Below are positions 9,062-17,110 of a stretch of DNA of 64,000 bases, in pieces. Origin of the DNA: Robertmurraya sp047302285 (GTDB lineage Bacteria; Bacillota; Bacilli; Bacillales; Cytobacillaceae); assembly GCF_047302285.1 (NCBI RefSeq), contig NZ_CP154845.1:3968001-4032000 (forward strand), in the 5' to 3' direction. Below the pieces are notes generated by a model. The model had not been told where the DNA came from. It made no database searches and saw nothing but the letters and a program-made list of their open reading frames with translations. Numbering within the stretch: the first letter of the stretch is position 1; the number at the start of each line of letters is the position of its first letter. The position numbers and the translations under genes were made by a program.

Positions 9062-9313
9062 CCAGCGGTTCGTTTCTTTAAAAATACCTAGATGGTTTGG
9101 CGAGAAACAGACCAACTGGTAAACTATCCCCCCTTTATTCAGTATTGTAAGAGGTGGTATATTTTCGACTGAAAATACCTAGATAGTTTGGCTGAAAAAT
9201 ATACCACTATTGCTGGTAGAAACGTTTGAAACTTAGAGCCACAAGGGATTGGAAGTTTTAAAGGGTGGTACATTTCAGCCGAAAATACCTGACAATTTTT
9301 TGAGGAAATGTAC
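9062..9313. repeat. Three stem-loops with variable stems and a conserved loop
   Basis: Three units lie about 100 bp apart. Unit 1 (9062-9119): CCAG/CTGG, GGT/ACC and GTTTCT/AGAAAC with internal loops. Unit 2 (9154-9207): a perfect 12-bp stem, GTGGTATATTTT with its complement. Unit 3 (9268-9313): a perfect 9-bp stem, GTACATTTC/GAAATGTAC. Stem sequences differ but stay paired, while all loops share AAAATACCT, and units 1 and 2 share ACCTAGATRGTTTGGC. A partial inverted match (CTCGCCAAACC) occurs near 9384. Conserved loop plus compensating stems indicates a selected fold, as RNA or as single-stranded DNA. Confidence 0.7.
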
Positions 9314-9589
9314 AAGAAGAAATAAAAGAATGTTTTATTTACTAAACAAACTTCGAAACTTTTTGGATCAACCTATTTCATGTTCTCGCCAAACCTCGGT
9401 ACCTTCTAAGCATGTATTAATCGCTAAATTAGAATATTGTCCCCATTAAGTAATTTGAGACAACATATTGCGATGTTTTTTTTCAGAAAATCGTTTCACC
9501 CTATTAAAATATCAAAACTCATCGAGTAGAATGTTTTTACTTTTAGCTAAAAGCCTTATTTATCTACTTTTACAGGAGGAAAACATTCG

Positions 9590-9739
9590 ATGAAAATCAC
9601 ACGTAAATTTGAAAATGATAATCCAATTGTTGCAATTAAACAAACGCTCGAAGTCCTGTTTGACACTTATATTGATCAGTTTTATGCTATTAACAAGGTG
9701 AATTCTACTACATCTTCTGATAACAAGGAGGATGTATAA
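9590..9739 (+). CDS. Small protein upstream of the serine recombinase
   Basis: A 49-residue frame (starting MKITRKFENDNP) with a strong CAGGAGG ribosome site 9 bp upstream. Its stop overlaps the start region of the recombinase: the recombinase ribosome site AAGGAGG is embedded in its last codons. It is therefore probably translated and coupled to the recombinase. The sequence is acidic towards the end and has no recognisable domain. The preceding region from 9315 to 9589 holds no other convincing gene. Confidence 0.6.
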   Translation: MKITRKFENDNPIVAIKQTLEVLFDTYIDQFYAINKVNSTTSSDNKEDV

Positions 9740-9740
9740 C

Positions 9741-11291
9741 ATGCGATGTGCAGTTTATGCTCGTGTATCAACAGGGTTAGATAGTCAAAAGACATCAATC
9801 CCTTCACAAATTAAGCTCTTTGAAAATTACATTAAGGAAAAAGGCTGGGAGCTTTATAAAGTTTATTCAGATGTGCAATCTGCATCTAAATCAAATCGCA
9901 ACGGTATTCAAGATTTAATTCAAGATGCAAAAGATAAAAAATTTGATGTCGTACTTTCGAAGGAAATTTCACGAATTTCACGGAATGGGATTTTTTCATA
10001 TGAATTTAAAAATATCTTACTTCTTAATCAAATTCATGTCATTACTTTAGATGGTGCAATCAATTCAATGGAAGATAACTTCTTCAACTTCGGTTTGTTC
10101 GTATGGATGGCAGAAGCAGAAGCAGCTCGTACTAGCAAACGTATAAAGGTTTCTTATGAAGTCCGTGCTAAATCGGGACGGTTTGATGACGCTCCCTATG
10201 GCTACGATTTAGAAGATGGTAAACTCTATATTTCTAAGAATGGCAGTGCAGAAGTTGTGCAACGAATTTATAAAGAATATATTGCAGGTAAGAGTTTTGA
10301 CGCGATTGGGCGCTCATTGTTTAATGAGGGTGTTCCTACTCCTGCTCAAGAAAAGGGACACAAAAATGCAAATGTATTTTGGCATGGCTCTACAATACGT
10401 CAAATCCTTGAACGTGAAGTCTATACAGGCTGTTTAGTCGCAAAGAAAACTTCTACAATTTCTCCGACAACAACTAAGCGTATTATTAATAAAGAATCGG
10501 ACTGGATTGTAATTGAAAATACGCATGAGCCAATTATAAGTAAAGAGGACTTTGCATTAGTACAACAATTAATCAAATCTCGAAAACGTATTCGCTCACA
10601 ACAAAGCACACATCTGTTCACAGGTTTACTTGTCTGTGGTAGCTGTGGAGCTGGAATGCATTTTAAGCGTGATCGCTATGTGTGTGGAAACCAGAACAAA
10701 CATGGAAAAAAAGCTTGTCCTGACAATTTCCGCCCCATTGAAAAAGAATTAATACAAGTATTATTGAATGATTTAAATACTATATACTTTTCAAATGTTT
10801 CCGTGGCTTCAACAGAGAAGCTGCTAGACAACAATCTAAAAAAGTTAAACTCAAAGCCAGTGAATAATCATGAAAAATTACTAAAACAGCTTGCTAGTCT
10901 CCGTACTAAGAAACAAAAGGCACTCGATTTGTTGTTAGATGACAAAATTAGCCAAGAAGATTATGACGGTCTTGTAGTTATTTTAAATCCTGAAATAGAG
11001 AAACTAGTTGAACAACTAAATCTGTTGCAGTATGAGGAAAGTAATATGCAAGTAGATGTTGCTAATTTGAAAGCGTATATCCTAAATCAATTAAATCCTA
11101 AACAACCACTTACAGAGCTAACTCCAACAATTTTAGCTCGCTTCATTCATAAAATAACAGTAAAAGCAGACGGCCAATTAGAAGTGCATTATCGTACTTC
11201 TAAACCGTCTGCTTTTTATGTTTCAACAAATATTAAGTTAGCTATTCCAAAGACACATCCGAGTATTGCACATGTAAAAAAGCATGCTTAA
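9741..11291 (+). CDS. Large serine recombinase (site-specific integrase)
   Basis: A protein of 516 residues. The resolvase-type N-terminal domain opens with VYARVST, giving the catalytic Ser10, and continues with the ISRISRNG-type segment. A recombinase domain follows (FDDAPYGYDL, then TIRQILEREVYTGCLV), then a zinc ribbon with paired cysteines (CGSCGAGM and CGNQNKHGKKAC) and a C-terminal coiled coil (KLLKQLASLRTKKQKA). The ATG at 9741 was chosen over one 9 bp upstream because AGGAGG gives correct spacing only for it. The gene stops 7 bp from the rlmD stop, in convergent orientation. This places the enzyme at the edge of the element it presumably integrates. Confidence 0.9.
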   Translation: MRCAVYARVSTGLDSQKTSIPSQIKLFENYIKEKGWELYKVYSDVQSASKSNRNGIQDLIQDAKDKKFDVVLSKEISRISRNGIFSYEFKNILLLNQIHVITLDGAINSMEDNFFNFGLFVWMAEAEAARTSKRIKVSYEVRAKSGRFDDAPYGYDLEDGKLYISKNGSAEVVQRIYKEYIAGKSFDAIGRSLFNEGVPTPAQEKGHKNANVFWHGSTIRQILEREVYTGCLVAKKTSTISPTTTKRIINKESDWIVIENTHEPIISKEDFALVQQLIKSRKRIRSQQSTHLFTGLLVCGSCGAGMHFKRDRYVCGNQNKHGKKACPDNFRPIEKELIQVLLNDLNTIYFSNVSVASTEKLLDNNLKKLNSKPVNNHEKLLKQLASLRTKKQKALDLLLDDKISQEDYDGLVVILNPEIEKLVEQLNLLQYEESNMQVDVANLKAYILNQLNPKQPLTELTPTILARFIHKITVKADGQLEVHYRTSKPSAFYVSTNIKLAIPKTHPSIAHVKKHA

Positions 11292-11340
11292 CTTAGGATT
11301 AGTCAGCTAGTTCAAGCAACGCACAGCACTCAACATGTAC
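11280..11340. other. Probable right attachment junction (attR/attL) of the mobile element at the rlmD 3' end
   Basis: The serine recombinase gene ends 7 bp from the rlmD stop codon, the usual geometry of an element inserted in the 3' end of a conserved gene. The 23S rRNA uracil methyltransferase gene has been reported as a target of serine-recombinase elements in streptococci. No second copy of the rlmD tail was found in the window, so the partner site and the exact crossover are not identified. Confidence 0.4.
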
Positions 11341-12687
11341 CGTATGAGGGAATAAATCCACTGGTTGTACCTTTTCGAGTCTATAGCCAAATGGCTCAAG
11401 TTCTTTAATATCGGTTGCAAATGTATCTGGATTACAGGATACATAGACAATTCTCTCTGGCTTGGAACGACCAATTCTTCTCATTACTTTTCCACCAGCA
11501 CCTGAACGAGGAGGATCAAGTAATAACAATTCAGGTCGCCCAAAACTTTCAAGTACCTCATCAATGCCTTTTCGAGCATCCTTTGCTAAAAAGTAAGTGT
11601 TCGTTAAGCCATTATCCAAGGCATTACGCTTCGCAGATTCAATCGAACTTTCCACAATTTCAATTCCTGCAAGCTTTTCTACTTTACTTGCAAAAGGTAG
11701 AGAGAATGTCCCAACTCCACAGAATAGATCAATCATTTTCTCTGTTTTCTTTGGTTCCCCCATCTCGACAGCAATATCCACAAGCTTTTGAGCTTGCGTG
11801 GGATTCGTTTGGAAGAATGTATCAAACCAAAGACGGAATCGATATCCATCCATTTCATCGTAAATGAAGTCTCTCCCGGCAAGCACATGGCTTTTTTCAG
11901 ATTGGGTACGGTCTGCCCAATCCGTATTTTCAAGCCACATTAAACTTTTTACTTGAGGGAATTTTTCTTCAATACGTTTGATTAAATCGTTCGAAGCTTT
12001 TTCTAATTCTCCTGTTGGTGCCTCAGTTGCAAATAGTCCAAGCATCATTTCACCAGTAACAAAGGATTGACGCACCATCAGATGACGCAATAAGCCTTCG
12101 TGAAGGTCTTTATTATAGCCTCTTAATTGTTGTTCTTTCGCCCATTCAGCAACTTCCATTGCCGCTTCAACCATTTCTTTGCCTGCAATTAAGCATGTTT
12201 CTAAGGAGATTATTTTTCGGAAATTCCCTTGTTCATGTAGGCCAAGTTCGCCTTCTGGTGAAAACGTAAATTCCATTTTATTACGATAGTGCCAATGTTC
12301 GTCCATCCCAATCGTATCTTGTACAAGCTCTGGATTGAACCCTTGAGCCTCGATCGCTCCTTTTACATGGGAAGTCTTTTGCTGCAGCTGACCACGATAG
12401 TCCCAATGCTGCCACACACATCCTCCACATCGGTCAAAATGAGGACATGGTGGTGCAATGCGCTCAGAATGTGTTTCAACAACTTCTTCTAAAATCGCAC
12501 GTCTTCTTCTGCGGTCTGGCTTGTCTACTGTTACACGAACTTTTTCACCTGGAAGAACTTGAGGAATAGTTAGTCTCAACTTTTTCGGGTTTCCTTTTTC
12601 ATTTTCACGCCAAACATTCGCACGTCCAGCACCTTTTTCATCTAAACTTTTTATATCAACAATCATTTCTTCATTTGTAATCGTCAT
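11299..12687 (-). CDS. rlmD: 23S rRNA (uracil-5-)-methyltransferase, RlmD/RumA family
   Basis: An S-adenosylmethionine-dependent methyltransferase of 462 residues that makes 5-methyluridine in 23S rRNA. An N-terminal TRAM domain is followed by iron-sulfur cysteines (CPHFDRCGGCVWQH), the SAM-binding motif DLFCGVGTFSLPFA, a LLLDPPRSGAG motif and the catalytic cysteine region YVSCNPDTF. The length is normal for the family. The last residues (after PHTVHVEC) may come from the inserted element, because serine-recombinase insertions often restore the 3' end of their target gene. In Bacillus the homologous enzyme modifies two positions (RlmCD). Confidence 0.9.
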   Translation of the reverse strand: MTITNEEMIVDIKSLDEKGAGRANVWRENEKGNPKKLRLTIPQVLPGEKVRVTVDKPDRRRRRAILEEVVETHSERIAPPCPHFDRCGGCVWQHWDYRGQLQQKTSHVKGAIEAQGFNPELVQDTIGMDEHWHYRNKMEFTFSPEGELGLHEQGNFRKIISLETCLIAGKEMVEAAMEVAEWAKEQQLRGYNKDLHEGLLRHLMVRQSFVTGEMMLGLFATEAPTGELEKASNDLIKRIEEKFPQVKSLMWLENTDWADRTQSEKSHVLAGRDFIYDEMDGYRFRLWFDTFFQTNPTQAQKLVDIAVEMGEPKKTEKMIDLFCGVGTFSLPFASKVEKLAGIEIVESSIESAKRNALDNGLTNTYFLAKDARKGIDEVLESFGRPELLLLDPPRSGAGGKVMRRIGRSKPERIVYVSCNPDTFATDIKELEPFGYRLEKVQPVDLFPHTVHVECCALLELAD

Positions 12688-13396
12688 GTTAAAATCCTCT
12701 CCATTAAATCTTATCCTTCAATTAGTATAAAGGACTAACATGGATTTGGGAATGTTTCTTGTTTTAGTAGATATTAACAAGGGAGTTGAGGTTGTTTTAA
12801 AAGCTTTACTTTTATGGCATCTCTGTTTTTGTACTTTCTATGTACTTTGTTGATTTCTAATACAGGCCGCGCTTTTTTGCGGGCGGACCGTGAACTTGTC
12901 GCACCTAAGTAAGGTGCGACAGCGATTTTTAATCAAAAAATGTAAATTTACACTTATTTCATATTAAAATGCTATTTTTCTTGTTGTACAAGAAACAATT
13001 TTAAAAAAGGGTTAAAGTTAATGGAATTGTTCTCAATTTCAAGGTGCGAATCCCCCAGGAATATCATGTACACTTCACATTCGCACTTAAGAATTATATG
13101 TGTTCTTTAACATACAACTTTCTATCCTCTTATAAGTACTAATGTACCGACTCTGCAAGTTCATCCAAATTTCTTTATTAATAGGTACAGGTACGAGAAC
13201 TAATCTTCTTTGGATTTTCACATACTCACGCTTTTCATACAGAACAGTTTATTTTCCCTGAATAGTAGCAAATATGTATGAATCGTTTCTCATATTATAG
13301 CAAAACTTAATATTTTCTTAGACGATTTCAAACTATGAATGACAATTGCGAGCTAACTTCATCTAAAATGAGCCTTGTTTCAAAAACTCTCTTCCT
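12688..13396. other. Intergenic region with hairpins, no gene seen
   Basis: About 700 bp without a supportable gene. It contains a perfect hairpin GTCGCACCT/AGGTGCGAC (12898-12920) and a long-range inverted repeat GTGCGAAT/ATTCGCAC (13044-13086). The GGTGCGA core is thus shared between the two structures. The rlmD promoter must lie at the left edge. Confidence 0.45.
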
Positions 13397-14341
13397 TTAT
13401 ATTTTCCTCAACTCCTCAAGCACTACTTGAGCCTTATAGCCAACCTCGAAATCATATAGTTCTGCTTCTTGTCCTTGCACAGCCTTCGTGATTTCTTCGA
13501 TTAAGAGATTAGGAGTTACCCCTTCTGTTAAAATCGTCTCAAGCTCTTCTCCCAGTTTAGCAGCTTTTAATTGACCCCAGTTTTCAAGTGATAGAGTTCC
13601 TTCTGAGCCATATGCAGTGAAACCAATATATTCTTTTCCGGCAATTTCGCTTAATCCTTCAATCAATACGGGTGTGCCGTCCTCTAGCTCTGCAGTGGCA
13701 ATAATTCCTGTCTCGCATTTAAGTGAATCGCCAGGTAATTCTAAACGAGTTTGTATATTTTTAATATCGCCGAAAATCTTTAATGTTTGTTGAATAAAAT
13801 GGACTCCTACTTCTAACACAAATCCACCTTGCTCACGTTGCCCTACCCAATCATTTTTTTGCCATGGACGTGGCCATTCTGGAAAATGCATAGTAAGCTG
13901 CAATCTTCTTAGCTTCCCAATATAGTTTTCACGAATTAACTCAGCGAATTTTGTTGCAGCTGCCCCATAATTAAGCGGGAAATTCATCGCATGAACCACC
14001 CCTGCTTTTTTTGCTGCTTTTAGCATTGCCTCTGCCTCTTCAACTGAGTTTGCTAAAGGTTTCTCACATAAGATATGCTTCTTTGCTTGCAGCACTTCCA
14101 TCACAATTGGAAAATGATATTTTGGTGGGACAGCTACGTAAACGAGGTCTACCTTTGAGTCAGAGATTAATTCTTGATATTCTGTGTAGGCGTGTGCTTC
14201 CCCGAGTGAGACAGCAGTTTCTCTTGCCAGTGATTCTAGCTGATCACAAACTGCCACTACTTCTATATCTGGATGTTCCGAAAATTGTTTGATTAAACGT
14301 TGCCCAATTGCACCTAAACCAATGATTCCGATATGTAACAA
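13397..14341 (-). CDS. Gfo/Idh/MocA-family NAD(P)-dependent oxidoreductase
   Basis: A protein of 314 residues. An N-terminal Rossmann fold begins IGIIGLGAIGQR (GxGxxG) and is followed by the family-typical CEKPLANSVEEAE segment, whose lysine is catalytic in relatives, and a C-terminal alpha/beta domain. The substrate cannot be told from sequence; relatives act on sugars, inositol or amino-acid derivatives. It is a single gene, next to but separate from the TetR gene upstream. Confidence 0.85.
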   Translation of the reverse strand: MLHIGIIGLGAIGQRLIKQFSEHPDIEVVAVCDQLESLARETAVSLGEAHAYTEYQELISDSKVDLVYVAVPPKYHFPIVMEVLQAKKHILCEKPLANSVEEAEAMLKAAKKAGVVHAMNFPLNYGAAATKFAELIRENYIGKLRRLQLTMHFPEWPRPWQKNDWVGQREQGGFVLEVGVHFIQQTLKIFGDIKNIQTRLELPGDSLKCETGIIATAELEDGTPVLIEGLSEIAGKEYIGFTAYGSEGTLSLENWGQLKAAKLGEELETILTEGVTPNLLIEEITKAVQGQEAELYDFEVGYKAQVVLEELRKI

Positions 14342-14422
14342 ATGAAAAATCCCCTTTCCTTATGCTATATCTATCGTACATGAGGAAAAAGGAACTGTCA
14401 TTTATTTCTTAATTTTCATTAT

Positions 14423-14977
14423 TTACTTTTTTGTTACCATTAAAATAATTTGTTTTGCTAAATAGTTTGGGCTATAGGGAGTATCTTCGCTTAACCACCA
14501 CGTCACGATTCCTAATGTCGAAGATGCAATCATTTCATTTGGCACATGAAACGTTTTTCCTCTTTCTAATCGATCATTTTCCCATAACGTGACGATTTCT
14601 AATAAAAGTTCAAACATTCGCTGACGGAAATCATGATTTTCTAGCATGACGTTGAAAAGTGTCGAATGCTCATATATATGTTCTAGAAAAGAGATCAACC
14701 GTGAACGAGGTGGTGTTTGTCCCTTCTCACGTTTATCTTGTGAGGGTGGCGCGATGGTATCGTACATATCTTCTAAAATTTCATCAATCATTTGCTCCAT
14801 TAAATCTTCAATATCCCGGTAATGCAAATAGAAGGTGGCACGATTTAATTGTGCCCGGTCCGCAATGTTCTGGACCGTCAATTTTCGAGTATCTTCATCT
14901 TCCTCGAGTAAAGATATCAGTGCTTCTTTAAACATTCTCCGTGTTCGAATAATTCGAGGATCTACTTTTTTAGACAT
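14423..14977 (-). CDS. TetR/AcrR-family transcriptional regulator
   Basis: The N-terminal helix-turn-helix reads LTVQNIADRAQLNRATFYLHY, the hallmark of TetR repressors. The C-terminal half (to about 184 residues) is a helical ligand/dimer domain ending ITWWLSEDTPYSPNYLAKQII-like. The second ATG was chosen: AAAGGA lies 8 bp before it, whereas it abuts the first ATG. The gene is divergent from the DHA2 efflux pump, so it very probably represses that pump and itself from the shared 190-bp region. Confidence 0.87.
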   Translation of the reverse strand: MSKKVDPRIIRTRRMFKEALISLLEEDEDTRKLTVQNIADRAQLNRATFYLHYRDIEDLMEQMIDEILEDMYDTIAPPSQDKREKGQTPPRSRLISFLEHIYEHSTLFNVMLENHDFRQRMFELLLEIVTLWENDRLERGKTFHVPNEMIASSTLGIVTWWLSEDTPYSPNYLAKQIILMVTKK

Positions 14978-15010
14978 TCCATCCATCCTTTGACTATTAA
15001 AGATAACTTA

Positions 15011-15115
15011 ATCGACATCTTTTTGAAAAACGTCAAGTACTTAACATTTCTACCAAATGTGTAAATGTCATTTTTGCCTTTTACATGTTACTATTTATTT
15101 TATCGACATTTTGTC
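15011..15115. promoter_or_regulatory. Divergent control region with candidate TetR operator half-sites
   Basis: ATCGACAT occurs twice (15011 and 15102). The second copy sits in the short palindrome GACATTTTGTC next to TTGACA read on the minus strand, a good -35 hexamer for the regulator gene. Repeats overlapping promoters between a TetR gene and its efflux pump are the expected operator arrangement. Confidence 0.35.
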
Positions 15116-15171
15116 AATTAAACAACTATATGATAATTAAGTGTAACTCTGAAAGGAATGTAAACTAGATC

Positions 15172-16626
15172 ATGGAACAACCTAGAAAAGAACTAAATAG
15201 AGGAATTTTATTATTTGTCATTCTTTTAGGAGCGTTTTTATCCGTTCTTAATCAAACGATTTTAAATGTTGCTTTACCAGACTTAATGGTTCAATTTGAA
15301 GTATCACCTACAACTGTTCAATGGCTTGCAACTGGATTTATGTTGGTCAATGGGATCCTTATCCCCGTTACTGCCTTTTTAATGAAACGATTTACGACCC
15401 GCCAACTATTCATCGCTTCTATGCTTTTTTTATTAATCGGTACCTTTTTAAATGCAGTTGCACCGAACTTTGCCATTCTTTTAACTGGAAGACTTGTTCA
15501 AGCAGCTGGCGCTGGAATTATCATGCCATTATTAATGATGGTTGTGCTAGTTGTCTTTCCTGAAAATGGTCGAGGTACAGCGATGGGCCTTATTGGTTTG
15601 GTAATGATTTTCGCTCCAGCAATTGGTCCAACTTTAGCAGGATTTGTTATCGAACAATACTCTTGGCGCTGGATTTTCATCGGGATGTTTCCCCTTGTTG
15701 CCATTGTCATCGCCCTATCATTTAAATATCTCGTGAATGTTTCTGAAACATCTAAAGCAAAAACGGACATCATTGGAATCATTTATTCTACGATTGGATT
15801 CGGTGTCATATTGTATGGTTTTAGTAGCGCGGGAACAAAAGGTTGGGGAAGTCCACTAGTATTATCTTGTTTGCTTATTGGAGCTTTATTCATTGTTCTT
15901 TTCTGTCATCGTCAGCTCGTTTCAACCGATCCCATGCTCGATTTACGTGTGTTCAAGGAAAGAATGTTCACGATGACCTCCTTGATTAATGTTTTTCTGA
16001 CGATTGTCATGTATGCAGATTTGATTTTACTACCGATGTATTTACAAACTAGTAGAGGATTTACCGTATTAGATACAGGTTTACTTTTACTACCAGGTGC
16101 TCTTATCAATGCCCTTATGTCTCCAATAACAGGGCGATTGTTTGATAAATTTGGTGCTAAACCTTTAGCAATTATCGGGCTACTTTTCGTCATCCCGTCT
16201 GTATGGGAAGTGACACACTTAAGTGATTCAACTGGTTACACCTTTTTGATGGTTCGAACGATTTTCCTACGTATTGGTCTTTCCTTCTTGACGATGCCGT
16301 TAACAGGTGCTGGATTGAATGCTCTTCCGAAGCATCTCAACGCTCACGGCTCAGCTGTAACCAATACGGTGCGTCAAATAGCTGGAGCGATCGGAACAGC
16401 TTTAGTGATTACGATTATGACAACGAAAACAACTAGCCATACAACTGAACTAATGTCTGCTAATCCAACCCTGTCCCAAGCGCAGATTTTAAAAGACGCA
16501 TCTATTATGGGCATAAGCGACGCCTATATGTTCACCGTGATTTTGAGTATCATCGCATTCCTATTGACGTTGGTGATGCCAAATAAAAATCAGTCTACGG
16601 AGGAACAAGTAGAAACTTCTAACTAA
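15172..16626 (+). CDS. DHA2-family MFS drug:proton antiporter (EmrB/QacA type)
   Basis: A membrane protein of 484 residues with about 14 hydrophobic segments. It shows the MFS/DHA2 motifs: an N-terminal LNQTILNVALPDL segment (motif D1), GRLVQAAGAGIIMPL (motif B-like) and a GPTLAG motif in helix 5 (motif C, antiporter). It probably exports lipophilic drugs using the proton gradient. It is transcribed divergently from the TetR gene. The ribosome site GAAAGGA lies unusually far (about 15 bp) from the only usable ATG. A terminator follows directly. Confidence 0.88.
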   Translation: MEQPRKELNRGILLFVILLGAFLSVLNQTILNVALPDLMVQFEVSPTTVQWLATGFMLVNGILIPVTAFLMKRFTTRQLFIASMLFLLIGTFLNAVAPNFAILLTGRLVQAAGAGIIMPLLMMVVLVVFPENGRGTAMGLIGLVMIFAPAIGPTLAGFVIEQYSWRWIFIGMFPLVAIVIALSFKYLVNVSETSKAKTDIIGIIYSTIGFGVILYGFSSAGTKGWGSPLVLSCLLIGALFIVLFCHRQLVSTDPMLDLRVFKERMFTMTSLINVFLTIVMYADLILLPMYLQTSRGFTVLDTGLLLLPGALINALMSPITGRLFDKFGAKPLAIIGLLFVIPSVWEVTHLSDSTGYTFLMVRTIFLRIGLSFLTMPLTGAGLNALPKHLNAHGSAVTNTVRQIAGAIGTALVITIMTTKTTSHTTELMSANPTLSQAQILKDASIMGISDAYMFTVILSIIAFLLTLVMPNKNQSTEEQVETSN

Positions 16627-16644
16627 AGAGGAATGAGGCTGGAT

Positions 16645-16671
16645 CAAAAAGTCGGTGGTAACGACTTTTTG
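16645..16671 (+). terminator. Intrinsic terminator of the MFS gene
   Basis: CAAAAAGTCG pairs with CGACTTTTTG; the T-run is part of the right arm. It begins about 18 bp after the stop codon of the efflux pump. Confidence 0.75.
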
Positions 16672-16749
16672 ATTCTAGTTTGGAGTGTATAAATTCCCTC
16701 GTCTTGTGGATAAAGTATTCGTATAAACAGTTGGAGTATCGGTATTAAA

Positions 16750-16936
16750 AATAACAGGAAAAATTCCGCCTAATGAGCAACTATCATGAAAAAGAGCCGA
16801 AATAACAGGATAATTTCCTGCTATTCCCTCAAAAAATGCCATAATAAACGATTTTGGTCTTCATAAGCGGAAAATCTTCCGTTATTTCCCCTAAAAGGGA
16901 CTCCATTGAGGAGATAACAGGAAAAATTCCGCTTAA
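16750..16936. repeat. Dispersed palindromic repeat, full copy A
   Basis: It begins ATAACAGGAAAAATTCCG and ends with an almost identical ACAGGAAAAATTCCGCTTAA. In between are TAACAGGATAATTTCC, the conserved core CGATTTTGGTCTTCATAAGC and CGGAAAATCTTCCGTTATT. A second full copy lies near 35.7 kb and a fragment near 24.2 kb. It carries no gene and looks like a REP/MITE-type extragenic element. Confidence 0.75.
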
Positions 16937-17067
16937 GGGTGAGAGATGGTTGGAGCAAAATAGGGTCTTATAAATGATTGATTCCTTTTATCAACAACTC
17001 ATCCACCTACTTCTTTGTTCTAGTTATCTTATTCGTTATCCCTTATCCGATCCCTTTATAAAAAAAT

Positions 17068-17093
17068 CATCCTTTTTCTACAGAGAAAGGATG
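17068..17093 (-). terminator. Intrinsic terminator of the glycerate kinase gene
   Basis: CATCCTTT pairs with AAAGGATG with extra inner pairing, and the minus strand continues with a T7 run. It lies just after the glycerate kinase stop. Confidence 0.65.
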
Positions 17094-17110
17094 GCATGTT
17101 GTTCGCTTCT

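Noticed and set aside
9249..9449. 66-codon plus-strand frame
   Set aside because: It lies across the third stem-loop and has no ribosome site or protein-like pattern; the stem-loop explains the conservation.
1..11291. Search for a second copy of the rlmD tail as left attachment site
   Set aside because: No convincing repeat of the sequence around the rlmD stop was found in this window, so the left end is assumed to lie outside.
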